Of a stretch of DNA of 64,000 nt, positions 52,108-60,701 are shown one piece after another. Source of the stretch: Legionella_C sp963803545 (GTDB lineage: Bacteria; Pseudomonadota; Gammaproteobacteria; Legionellales; Legionellaceae); contig CAWDMX010000004.1 in the NCBI GenBank assembly GCA_963803545.1, positions 1,054,001 to 1,118,000 on the forward strand, read 5' to 3'. A program made the translations under genes and the position numbers. Each line of letters begins with the position of its first letter. The first letter of the stretch is position 1. Under the pieces are notes generated by a model. The model saw nothing but the letters and a program-made list of their open reading frames with translations. It was not told where the DNA came from and ran no database searches.

Positions 52108-53055
52108 ATGGATTTTATTGCCCAATACGGTCTTTTTTTATTAAAAACACTCACTCTTTTATCCGCTGGATTATTTTTTATAATGAGCGTTTTTGCTATC
52201 ACAAAAAAAACAAAATCTAAATTAGAAATTACCTCGCTTAGCAACGACTATCGAGAACTTACCAATTATATTGCGCATGAGATACACGGAACTAAAAAAG
52301 GGAAACGAACAAAGAAAGAGCTCAAGACTTTTAAGCAACGGCCTTCGCTGTATGTCTTAGATTTTAACGGCGATATTAAAGCTTCGCAAACCGAACAGCT
52401 GCGTCAAGAAATTACCGCTGTTCTTTCAATCATCAAAGACCGCGATGAAATTATGATTCGCTTGGAAAGCCCCGGTGGTGCCGTCAACGGCTACGGTCTA
52501 GCGGCATCGCAACTGCAACGGATACGTGATAAAAATATCCCGCTAACCGTGTGTATTGACAAAGTAGCTGCCAGTGGCGGATATCTTATGTCGTGCGTGG
52601 CCGATACCATTGTTGCCGCACCTTTTGCCATAATTGGCTCGATTGGTGTTGTCGCCCAACTGCCAAATTTTCATCGCTGGTTGAAAAAAAACAATGTTGA
52701 CGTCGAGCTGTTTACCGCAGGCGAATACAAACGTACCGTTACTTTGCTTGGAGAAAATACGGAGAAAGGAAAGCGAAAATTCCAAGAGGATCTTGAAAAA
52801 ATTCATCAAACATTTAGAAACTATGTGTTAATTCATCGCCCTGAAATAGACATCGAAGCCGTATCCACTGGGGAACACTGGCTTGCTAGTGATGCTTTTT
52901 CCTTGAAGCTTGTGGACGAGCTTAAAACCAGTGATGACTACATAATTGACAAAATGGCTCGGTTTCAAATTTATAAATTTAATGTTCACAGTAAAAAATC
53001 GCTGGCGGATAAAATTTTAAAGCCCGCAATGAAAATGCTCCAAATGTGGAGCTAG
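52108..53055 (+). CDS. sohB: Inner-membrane peptidase SohB (S49 family)
   Basis: The 315-residue protein has a membrane anchor (LFLLKTLTLLSAGLFFIMSVF), then the S49/SppA-type domain: RLESPGGAVNGYGLAA and the nucleophile-Ser region DKVAASGGYLMSCVADTIVAAP, with the general-base Lys further on (AGEYKRTV). SohB is a probable serine peptidase with a Ser-Lys dyad that can suppress htrA loss. GAGG lies 8 bases before the ATG. It stands alone. Confidence 0.88.
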   Translation: MDFIAQYGLFLLKTLTLLSAGLFFIMSVFAITKKTKSKLEITSLSNDYRELTNYIAHEIHGTKKGKRTKKELKTFKQRPSLYVLDFNGDIKASQTEQLRQEITAVLSIIKDRDEIMIRLESPGGAVNGYGLAASQLQRIRDKNIPLTVCIDKVAASGGYLMSCVADTIVAAPFAIIGSIGVVAQLPNFHRWLKKNNVDVELFTAGEYKRTVTLLGENTEKGKRKFQEDLEKIHQTFRNYVLIHRPEIDIEAVSTGEHWLASDAFSLKLVDELKTSDDYIIDKMARFQIYKFNVHSKKSLADKILKPAMKMLQMWS

Positions 53056-53360
53056 CTGCACGCTTGTTGAAGGTAATCACCGACGGGTTCGAAAATACAC
53101 CAAAAGCAAGAGCGCATTTACCAGTGAAAACGCCTTGGTAAAATTGAGATACTGCGCTTGCCAAAAAATACTATACAAATGGAATCAGCCCATGCGTAGT
53201 TGGGCGCTGATTGTTTCACAACCCCAAATATTTTTCGATGGTCGATTCAATTTGGGATTGCGATAAATCATGGACGGTACAGTTTAATGAACGCTCCTCA
53301 TTTCTATGCACTCGCGGCCTGAACTCGCCCATATTTTTAACGTCCTGAACCTGGGATTTT
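53056..53360. other. Non-coding or decayed stretch after sohB
   Basis: It holds a hairpin-like TCAGCCCA...TGGGCGCTGA near 53187-53212. A 70-codon minus-strand frame (53216-53428; QVQDVKNMGEFRPRVHRNEE) has no family I can name and may be a gene scrap. Near 53356-53377 the sequence resembles an IS6 terminal repeat on the minus strand (GGTTTTGTCGCA against GGCTTTGTCGCA). Confidence 0.35.
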
Positions 53361-53800
53361 TTATGCGACAAAACCGATTGAACTACCAAATTTAGGCAAA
53401 TGGTGTGCTTTATGGGATTTATATTCAATATGATTAAAATGAATTAACTGATAGATTTTATCATTCATTTTAACTTTTTCTACGTAGCCATAAATGCGCA
53501 TATCTCCTTTGCCGTTACTCCCTAACAACCGGATTTTGTATTCATAATCAGTACCCTTACGCTCCTCAGAATGCAATCGAGCAATGCCTTGCTTTCTATT
53601 TCTAAAACCATTTTTCATTACCTCAGTAATGGTTTGTAATTCAATGTCGTTTAATTCTGAAAGCGCATCTTTATCGATATGACCATACCAATGACCCTCA
53701 GGAATATATTTATCCTTAGACAAGGGATAAACATCACAACTAGGATCACTAACGTCAAATTGATTTTTTTCCCAGCTAATATAGTGCCACCATTTGTCAA
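53361..53800 (-). pseudogene. Unknown protein gene cut at its 5' end by an IS3 element
   Basis: The frame is open from the IS boundary near 53800, reading LDKWWHYISWEKNQFDV and onward, through the first Met at 53723 to the stop at 53361. Conserved-looking patterns include GHWYGHIDKDALSELN, IRLLGSNGKGDMRIYG and YQLIHFNHIEYKSH, suggesting a real, once longer protein. I recognise no domain. The last residues GFVA come from sequence resembling an IS6 end, so the C-terminus may be truncated as well. A fragment starting at Met 53723 could still be made. Confidence 0.5.
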
Positions 53801-53832
53801 GACAGTTTCTCCAGCCTTTAATTACCCATAAT

Positions 53833-54357
53833 CTAAGCAGCCATTAACTCCTGATGTGACATACTGTTTCTGTATACTTCCATTGGTTTCTCATAACTGA
53901 GAGATTGATGAAAACGTCTACGATTATAAAAAGTAATATAATTATCTATTCCAGCTCTGAGCTCTTTTATCGACTTATGATCACTTAAATAAATATGTTC
54001 GTATTTGGCAGTACGCCAGAAGCGCTCAATTGCAATGTTATCAGTCGCACGGCCTTTGCCATCCATTGAAATTTTGATGCCGTTCTCACTTAAAAAGCTC
54101 GTGTGAACATGTGAAGTATACTGGCTACCCTGATCTGTATTAAAAATTTCAGGTTTACCATAGTTTGCAATAGCATCCTTGAGCACCTCCATGACCAGTG
54201 TGCTATCAATTGTATTCGACAATTTATGCGATAAGATTGCTTTGGAGTGCCAATCAATCACGGCTGCCAAATACATAAACCCACCATTAACGCGAACATA
54301 GGTGATATCTGTACTCCAAACCTGATTCGCCCTATTAATAACGATATCTTTGAGCAA
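53833..54357 (-). pseudogene. IS3-family transposase, catalytic C-terminal part
   Basis: 174 residues with an rve integrase core: first Asp in VWSTDITYVRVNGGF, second Asp in IFNTDQGSQYTS, and Glu in DNIAIERFWRTAKYE. The frame is open upstream (LKTIYPTKEVKTTL...) to an A-run at 54423-54428. There it joins the N-terminal part only if one A is removed. Catalytic residues are intact, but the protein is separated from its DNA-binding half. Confidence 0.87.
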
Positions 54358-54397
54358 ATAGGGGTACTTGCGATGCTCTGGGTTAGCAAGCGTTGTT

Positions 54398-54997
54398 TTA
54401 ACTTCTTTCGTTGGATAAATGGTTTTTTAGGCCAAGTTCACGCATACAGGAGCGGACTCGATTAACGCCAACAGAAAAACCAAACTCTATCAGCTGCTGA
54501 TGTACTTTACGATACCCATAAAAGGGTATTTCTGTATAAATGTCATCAATAGCCTGAAGCAGTACCATTTTTTCCCTGTTATCAACCTGGCTTTTATAGT
54601 ACACATTGCTGCGGTTAATGGATAGCAGTTCACACTGCCTCACAACTGCTGGCGCTTTAAGCTTGGTATCTATCATCGACTTCCGGTCGCTATAGCCCAA
54701 GCTCTTCAACTTTTTTGATGCCCACTCCAACTCCGCCATTCGTTTGCCTAATTGGCGGTGAAGTTCATTCACTTCTTTTTCTTTCTGTGCCAGTGCATCC
54801 TTATACCCAGAGACAGCACTTTCAACATTAAATGCCAGACTTGCATTGGCTAGAAACGTCGCTTTCCAATCTTTCAACGACTTAGGGGCTACCTCATATT
54901 TGGAACATATCTGATTCAGTGTTTGCTCGCCTTCCAACAACTCAAGCACAACTTTTGTTTTAAAGTCAGCTGTGTATTTTTTGCCACGCTTTGACAT
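54398..54997 (-). pseudogene. IS3-family transposase, N-terminal part, frameshifted in an A-run
   Basis: 199 residues: helix-turn-helix (MSKRGKKYTADFKTKVVLEL, ICSKYEVAPKSLKDWK), coiled coil (LAQKEKEVNELHRQLGKRMA), then the HTH_21-like region (LLSINRSNVYYKSQ, IYTEIPFYGYRKVHQQL). The frame runs off after LGLKN at a run of six A residues (complement of 54423-54428). Five would read LKTIYPTKEV and continue into the catalytic half. The element therefore looks inactive unless slippage rescues it. Confidence 0.87.
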
Positions 54998-55082
54998 CGA
55001 TTAACTCCTTCTCTCTGTTTGCCCCAATTCTACAAAATGAGGATTTTAATTTACAGAGAAAGTGTCTGAAAAGTTGGTGGCA

Positions 55083-57083
55083 TTATAATCCACGCACAAC
55101 TTTTTTATCAATCCATACCATAAGGGCAACGGTGGTTATTATCGCTAAAGCTACCGCGTAGTTTGACCAGCTCTCTCCCACCAAACTTAAGGCGTTTGGT
55201 GAATGCATTATTGAAAAAGGAATAGCCAAAACCACTTCCATAAGTGCCGCCCCCGCAACCAAACCACAGGAAATTAGAACGCCAACCTGACGTCGTCGGT
55301 CGCTTTTTTCAACGCTGTAATTCTTACGCTGTAACCGGTATTGAACGATAACAGCTAACAGCCCCCCTAAAAATAAGGGGAAGGATGAGGCAAGCGGTAA
55401 ATACATCCCAATTGCCACGCCCAAAATTGAAACCTTGAACAATCTATTCAGCTTTAACAGCTTAGTGGTGGCTAAGACTACAACAATGACACCCGCCCCC
55501 ATCGCCATCATCGCCCACGGCAAGGTATGCTGGAACACGGCATCGGTAATTGCCGCCATTAATGCGGCCGTGGGTGCGGGTAAGGCTTGGCTAACATCCA
55601 TGCCCGCATGCGGCATGACGTTTGCTATTCCATACACCTCGAATAAAAGCTGCATGACGGGGGGAATAACTAATGCTGAAACCATCACCCCTAATAAAAG
55701 CATCAGCTGCTGACGCCATGGAGTGGCACCAACCAGCTGCCCTACTTTTAAATCCTGAGAATTGTCGTTAGCAATTGCGGCTATACCGGTCACTACCGAG
55801 CCAATAATTATGGTGATTGCCTCCGCGGCTTTAATTTGAGCAGAGCTTAAGGGCAGGGGTACGATGGAGTGCAACACGGTTAATAAAATCCACGCCGCAA
55901 AAAGCATCCCGGCGATAACGACCGAACTCCCAGGGCTTGCAGTAACCCCAACCATTCCGGACAAATATCCGGTGATTACCGAAAATAAAAACCCTATCCC
56001 CAACACATACAACACCATGCTGCCAATAATAAGTGGTTGGATGCCGTGTTCCACTCCGATGGATGACAACGGAAATAATTGTTGAAACCCAAAAAATAAA
56101 AGGACCGCCGAGAGCATAATCGCTACGCCGATAGCCAGCAACGGTATGTCCCTATCAACGCGTGGGATAACCGCGTTATTTTTTCGATTAATCCTGAAAA
56201 ATACCACCGAGGTTTTTATGCTTTTTAGGAGCGGGGGTAGTAAGGTAATAAAGGTCCAGCTGCCCGCAAAAAGCATTGCGCCAATACCCAAATAGCGCAT
56301 TTCCTTATCCCAAAGTGCGTTTGCGGCTTCGTGAACCGTCGGATAATTTAATAAAAACTCCGGATAAAAGTTGCTCGTAATTGGTAAGGCAATTAGCCAC
56401 GCTATAACCGCTCCTAAAAAAATACTAAAAGCCATTTCGCCGCCAATCAAATAGCCTGCACCAATCATCGTAGCAGAGAATCCCAAGCCAACTCCGAACA
56501 AAGAACGCTTGATGACAAACCAGTAATTAACGCTATTAGCAATTATTTTAAAACCCATCTGCACCAGTTCTAAGCTCGCACCGATAGCACCCCCGATAAA
56601 TATTTCGCGCAGGCTCACATGCTCTGAGGACGACTTTAATACCTCCGCAATGGCTCGACCTTCGGGAAATTTCAATGCGCTGTCGTTGACTAGTATACGG
56701 CGTAAAGGTATTGAAAATAGCACCCCCAAAACACCGCCCATCGCCGCAATAAAAAAATTCGTCCAATAATCAAAATGATTCCAGTAGCCAATTATTATCA
56801 AAGCGGGAATAGTGTAGACAATTCCTCCAGCAACGGCTTCACCCGCTGATGCTGCGGTTTGCACGGCATTATTCTCAAGAATGGTTCCGTTTTTAAAAAA
56901 GCGCAGTATACCTATGGAAATAATGGCTGCAGGAATTGAGGCGGAAGTGAGAATACCTAGTTTTAGCGCTAAGTATGAATTTGACATGGCCAAAATGACC
57001 GTTAAAAAAACCGCTATAACAATAGAACGCAGCGTGAGTTCGCGGCAGTTTTTCCCAGGCGTTATTATTGGGCGCTCAGTCAT
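55083..57083 (-). CDS. OPT-family oligopeptide transporter
   Basis: The 666-residue protein has about 14-16 hydrophobic segments and the OPT family patterns near the N-terminus (ELTLRSIVIAVFLTVILAMSNSYLALK) and NNAVQTAASAGEAVAGGIV, with GYLSGMVGVTASPGSSV in the second half. Bacterial members of this branch import oligopeptides or metal chelates by proton symport; the substrate here is unknown. The ribosome site AAGGAA lies upstream of the ATG. The C-terminus is complete despite an IS3 element only 17 bases beyond. Confidence 0.9.
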   Translation of the reverse strand: MTERPIITPGKNCRELTLRSIVIAVFLTVILAMSNSYLALKLGILTSASIPAAIISIGILRFFKNGTILENNAVQTAASAGEAVAGGIVYTIPALIIIGYWNHFDYWTNFFIAAMGGVLGVLFSIPLRRILVNDSALKFPEGRAIAEVLKSSSEHVSLREIFIGGAIGASLELVQMGFKIIANSVNYWFVIKRSLFGVGLGFSATMIGAGYLIGGEMAFSIFLGAVIAWLIALPITSNFYPEFLLNYPTVHEAANALWDKEMRYLGIGAMLFAGSWTFITLLPPLLKSIKTSVVFFRINRKNNAVIPRVDRDIPLLAIGVAIMLSAVLLFFGFQQLFPLSSIGVEHGIQPLIIGSMVLYVLGIGFLFSVITGYLSGMVGVTASPGSSVVIAGMLFAAWILLTVLHSIVPLPLSSAQIKAAEAITIIIGSVVTGIAAIANDNSQDLKVGQLVGATPWRQQLMLLLGVMVSALVIPPVMQLLFEVYGIANVMPHAGMDVSQALPAPTAALMAAITDAVFQHTLPWAMMAMGAGVIVVVLATTKLLKLNRLFKVSILGVAIGMYLPLASSFPLFLGGLLAVIVQYRLQRKNYSVEKSDRRRQVGVLISCGLVAGAALMEVVLAIPFSIMHSPNALSLVGESWSNYAVALAIITTVALMVWIDKKVVRGL

Positions 57084-57119
57084 GAAACCGATTCCTTATC
57101 AATGCACAACATAAAGAAT

Positions 57120-57884
57120 TCATTCAATCTCCCAGTGCGGAACGTGATGACCCGTGTCAAGCCATCGTTCATGAAACTGGGTGTCGTAAATGTCCCATTT
57201 GCGTGACACGTATTCTTCATTAGAAACCTTGGTAAGCAGCCATCGCAAAAAAAGTGCAACGGTTGTGGGGCTTATCAAGTGATTTTTTTGATGCAAATGA
57301 TGGAAGTATTCAAGTTTTGTAGGATCCATATCCGTACTTAAGCGTATTTTTTCCTGCATGCTGGTATTGATAATTCCAGGCATTACGCTGGTAAAAAAAA
57401 TATCGCGCTGCTCCAACTGCCAACATCGAGTTAACATGGCAAGAGCCGCTTTTGAAGTACAATAACCAGCCCATCCGTGTACCGGAAAGTAGGCGGCCCC
57501 TGAGCCTACGTGCAACACTCGTTTGTTAACCAGTTTAGTCAGCAATGCTTGCGTTAGAAATAAAGGGGCATTTACATTCGTTGATAAAATTTCCTGCCAT
57601 TCCCTTTCTTCAAGGGTGGCTAAAGATTTAATAGGCTCAATAACGCCAGCATTGTGCACGAGTGCCTCTATTGCGACTACCTCGGATAAACACTGAGTAA
57701 TAGTCGCACGCCCTTCTGCCGTGGAAACATCGGCGCAACAGCATCGAATAAGCGGAAAACTTTTTGCAGTCGCCTGCAGTGTTGCCGGCTGCCGTCCAAT
57801 GATAAGTACCTCTTTACCGTGCTCGGCTAAAGCACGTGCTAAATAACGTCCTATACCACTACCGCCACCTGTTACAACAAACAC
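57120..57884 (-). CDS. Short-chain dehydrogenase/reductase (classical)
   Basis: The 254-residue SDR starts at GTG (FVVTGGGSGIGRYLARALAE) with an intact TGxxxGIG cofactor loop, NAGVIEPIKS, catalytic Ser in VLHVGSGAAYF and Tyr-Lys in WAGYCTSKAAL. Sequence patterns resemble sepiapterin-reductase/YueD-like SDRs (C-terminal region VSNEEYVSRKWDIYD), but the substrate is unknown. It lies 36 bases after the OPT gene in map order and is transcribed towards it, so the two may share a transcript. Confidence 0.85.
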   Translation of the reverse strand: MFVVTGGGSGIGRYLARALAEHGKEVLIIGRQPATLQATAKSFPLIRCCCADVSTAEGRATITQCLSEVVAIEALVHNAGVIEPIKSLATLEEREWQEILSTNVNAPLFLTQALLTKLVNKRVLHVGSGAAYFPVHGWAGYCTSKAALAMLTRCWQLEQRDIFFTSVMPGIINTSMQEKIRLSTDMDPTKLEYFHHLHQKNHLISPTTVALFLRWLLTKVSNEEYVSRKWDIYDTQFHERWLDTGHHVPHWEIE

Positions 57885-58093
57885 ATTAGTCTCTAGCCCA
57901 AATATTAGTGTGCCGATAATAGCAAGGATATAGGAAGATATTCAATTAAATAGTGCAGACAATGGTTGCAGGCTTCAAACGAATTAGCGATACTGCATAT
58001 CCATTTTTGACGAACAGAATGGCAACTTAAACGGAGCATTAGCTAAAAATACAGCTAAGTTGCTAGATATTAAATCTATAGCAAGGAATATTC

Positions 58094-58729
58094 ATGAAAT
58101 CCAAAGTCGTCTTCAGCAGCCTATTATTTTTAGTAAACAGTGCTATGTATGCACAGGAACCGATCCCAGCAGAATCAACCCAAGTAACGCCGGCAACAAC
58201 AACCGCTGTGTCGGCTCAACCAACCCCTAACGTTCAAGTGGTGGAATCTGCACAAACCACAACTATTGATTGCAACTATCACATAGCACCTGGAGCGCCT
58301 TTTACCGACCAAGCCGTTGTTTCCAAGTGGGCTGATTACGCAATTGCGCAATCTTTTGATTACGACTATGAAAATATCGATAAAAAATTAGAGGCCTTAA
58401 AAACCTGTTTTACGGATTTAGGATGGAAGAGCTTTAACGACGCCTTACACAAATCCGGCAATATTGAGGCTATTAAAAGTCAGAAGTTAATGGTCAGCAG
58501 CCTCATCGAAGGCGCTAAAACAATTACACCGATAAAAGAAAATCAATGGAAAATCAACGCAACTCTGCGTGTGGTTTATCAAAACGATAAAGAAAAATTA
58601 GTACAGCCTTTAGTGGTTGACTTAATTGTAGGCCGCAAAATTAGTGGCGACCTAGGAATTATGCAAATCATTGCCGCCCCTAAATCCGTGTTATCGGATG
58701 CAACACCGGCTGACGAACCTACTACCTAA
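58094..58729 (+). CDS. IcmL/DotI-like exported protein
   Basis: The 211-residue protein has signal peptide MKSKVVFSSLLFLVNSAMYA, a Pro/Thr/Gln-rich spacer, then a domain from about residue 58. That domain reads WADYAIAQSFDYDYENIDKK, then CFTDLGWKSFNDALHKSGN, KSQKLMVSSLIEG, WKINATLRVVYQN and QPLVVDLIVGRKI. This fits the DotI/IcmL periplasmic domain (pattern YFTDxGWxxFxxAL). In Legionella, DotI/IcmL is an inner-membrane core component of the Dot/Icm type IVB secretion system; this version has a cleavable signal instead of a membrane anchor, so it is a stand-alone IcmL-like protein rather than the core subunit. AAGGA precedes the ATG. It is followed by a FadL-like gene after 28 bases. Confidence 0.78.
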   Translation: MKSKVVFSSLLFLVNSAMYAQEPIPAESTQVTPATTTAVSAQPTPNVQVVESAQTTTIDCNYHIAPGAPFTDQAVVSKWADYAIAQSFDYDYENIDKKLEALKTCFTDLGWKSFNDALHKSGNIEAIKSQKLMVSSLIEGAKTITPIKENQWKINATLRVVYQNDKEKLVQPLVVDLIVGRKISGDLGIMQIIAAPKSVLSDATPADEPTT

Positions 58730-58757
58730 GCCGTAAACTATTAATAAAGGGAATTGT

Positions 58758-59933
58758 ATGCGTTTTATAATAGGAGCTTTACTTAGCCTAACCACCTTGG
58801 CGGTTAGCGCCAATAATTTTCAGTATATAACAGGAATATCTTACAGCAACCCGGCTGAGTTATTCAAAATCAAAAGCACGGAGCTCATTTTGGGTGGCAC
58901 TACCTCTTATTTACGCGGAGAGTTTAGTGGGTACGCTCTAAATTTCAATACGTTTACACACGATTATGGCACCAGTGATACGAGTTGTGTAAGCGTTCTA
59001 CCTTATGGACGAATTGCCGGCCGGTTTGATAAGAAAATGGTTTTTGCGGTTAATGTAACCCAGCCTTTTCATTCCAATTTGCGATGGGGACGAAACGCGG
59101 TTTCGCGGTACGCTGCAACGGAAACTTTAATGACCGACATCGATGTAAGTCCTCGTTTTTCTTTTAGTGTAACGCCTAAGCTTTATGCGGGAGCGGGTAT
59201 AAATTTCAATTTTTTAGAAAATAATGAAACCAATTGGGCGTTACCTTCAGGGCCTTCCTCCTACGCAACCCTTATCAATCGCACGGCAAGTTTTGGTGTG
59301 GGTTACAATGGAGGCCTTTATTATATTATCAATCAGACAAACTTTATTGGTGCGGTGTATTATTCCAGCATTCGCCAAGCCACACACGGACAAAGCTATT
59401 TTAATGGGGCCGTTAATAATAATATTAGCTTTAATTTCAATTATCCGGCTACAACCGTATTAAGTTACGCACACCTGTTTTCACCAGAATGGGCCGCAAG
59501 CGTTCAAGTTTTCCGCAGTGAGTGGAATATTAATCAAAATGCTCGTCTTCGAAATACCGCAGCGCCGGCACCGCTCTCGCCTGATTTTACATTTCCAACC
59601 CATTACAAAGAATCTTGGGCCTACAACGCGGGTGTGCGCCATCAAGTTTCAGAAAAACTAGGGATGACGCTTGTCGGTATGATTGACAATGGACCCGAAC
59701 GGGATAATTTGCGTACGATAAATTTCCCATCGGATACGCAATATTTTTTAGGCATCATTGGCGATTACCACCTCACCAAAAGCAGCAGTATTGAAGTATT
59801 ATACGGGCATGGATTTTCCAAAACGCTGGTTAACAACTTTGTTCAGTTGGGTGATCGAGCCCTTCCTTTTACCGCGGGACGCATCCATTTGAATGCGGAT
59901 GTTCTAGATATAAAGTTGAAGGTGCAAATGTAG
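58758..59933 (+). CDS. OmpP1/FadL-type outer-membrane transport protein
   Basis: The 391-residue protein has signal peptide MRFIIGALLSLTTLAVSA and the FadL-type N-terminal NPAELFKIKSTELILGG, followed by alternating beta-strands to a C-terminal strand ending VLDIKLKVQM. FadL barrels import hydrophobic substrates such as long-chain fatty acids; this would agree with the presence of fadE in the window. AAGGGA precedes the ATG, 28 bases after the IcmL-like gene, so the two are probably cotranscribed. Confidence 0.85.
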   Translation: MRFIIGALLSLTTLAVSANNFQYITGISYSNPAELFKIKSTELILGGTTSYLRGEFSGYALNFNTFTHDYGTSDTSCVSVLPYGRIAGRFDKKMVFAVNVTQPFHSNLRWGRNAVSRYAATETLMTDIDVSPRFSFSVTPKLYAGAGINFNFLENNETNWALPSGPSSYATLINRTASFGVGYNGGLYYIINQTNFIGAVYYSSIRQATHGQSYFNGAVNNNISFNFNYPATTVLSYAHLFSPEWAASVQVFRSEWNINQNARLRNTAAPAPLSPDFTFPTHYKESWAYNAGVRHQVSEKLGMTLVGMIDNGPERDNLRTINFPSDTQYFLGIIGDYHLTKSSSIEVLYGHGFSKTLVNNFVQLGDRALPFTAGRIHLNADVLDIKLKVQM

Positions 59934-60008
59934 TTTAATTACAGCCTGCTATTAACATACAGTCGTTGCTAGTGCGCTGCTTCTTTTTAAAAAAACATGT
60001 GCTGAGTT

Positions 60009-60075
60009 AATAAAATACTCTCACAGCACGCGCAACTCTAATGTTAGCTTACGCGTACTTTAAGAGTATTTTATT
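60009..60075. terminator. Long inverted repeat, possible bidirectional terminator
   Basis: AATAAAATACTCT (60009-60021) and its exact complement (60063-60075) form a 13-bp stem around a 41-base loop with an inner ACGCG/CGCGT stem. It lies between the convergent FadL-like gene and the small gene at 60075, whose stop codon overlaps the right arm. Confidence 0.55.
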
Positions 60076-60629
60076 TAAATAGAATTTAGTACCTCAACAA
60101 TCTGCGCAATCCACTCCCCATTTTTTTTATTTACAAGCGTATTAACTCGACCAAATAGTTCAATCTTCGCTTCGCATCCAAACGAATGAACAAAGTCAAA
60201 ACCCGCTTGTCCTGAAAAAAATTGGGTATTCGCATGCGTCACTTCTATCCTTTCGCGCGCAAGTAATTTTCCAAAGGGTATAGAGGTGGATAGCATATTC
60301 TGTATCAACGTCGTGGGTACGTTTGTTGTGTTAACTAAAATTCGCGCGTATTCAACCACTTTTTGATCATCGACAAGCATCTTAATAGTGCGCGCGTATC
60401 GTTGTGTATCGTGGTTATACGATTCACTTACCGTTTCTATTGCCGTTGCTTGCTGATAGTGGCGCTCTAAGCCTAGGGTCATTAAAGTTTGGGTTAAAAG
60501 ATAATCATATGGCTCCACTAACTGGCTTTTCTTAAGCACTTCAATCGGCATGATACCCGAGAGAAAACGAATAAAAAATTGTTTTTCACAAGCTGATAAA
60601 GATTGATGGAACTGCACCTCTAAGGACAC
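60075..60629 (-). CDS. Hypothetical protein, possibly chorismate-lyase-like fold
   Basis: 184 residues from the GTG at 60629, which has AAGGAG at ideal spacing; a TTG two codons earlier is too close to it. No signal or membrane helix. The segment ARILVNTTNVPTTLIQNML followed by PFGKLLARERIEVTH and the final GRVNTLVNKKNGEWIAQIVE resemble the UbiC/UTRA-like chorismate-lyase pattern, in which an Arg and a late Glu act on chorismate. If so it could supply 4-hydroxybenzoate for ubiquinone. The match is weak and by eye only. Confidence 0.5.
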   Translation of the reverse strand: MSLEVQFHQSLSACEKQFFIRFLSGIMPIEVLKKSQLVEPYDYLLTQTLMTLGLERHYQQATAIETVSESYNHDTQRYARTIKMLVDDQKVVEYARILVNTTNVPTTLIQNMLSTSIPFGKLLARERIEVTHANTQFFSGQAGFDFVHSFGCEAKIELFGRVNTLVNKKNGEWIAQIVEVLNSI

Positions 60630-60701
60630 GCACAAACTCCTTTAATATTTACATTAAGCATTAATATGGGTATTATTTTAATCCGTTTATTGTTATAAGC
60701 T

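Larger units (their letters stand above)
53801..55066 (-). mobile_element. IS3-family element with frameshifted transposase
   Basis: Related inverted ends, GACAGTTTCTCC... (from about 53801) and the complement of ...GAGAAAGTGTC (to about 55066), enclose an OrfA-OrfB transposase. The outermost bases are uncertain by a few positions. On its left it truncates the gene at 53361; on its right it ends 17 bases after the stop of the OPT transporter gene. It differs from the IS3 element at 6041 in both sequence and group. Confidence 0.8.

Noticed and set aside
53080..53105. GGGTTCGAAAATACACC, resembling a tRNA T-arm
   Set aside because: No matching acceptor, D or anticodon arms could be folded around it, so it is not called as a tRNA or tmRNA.
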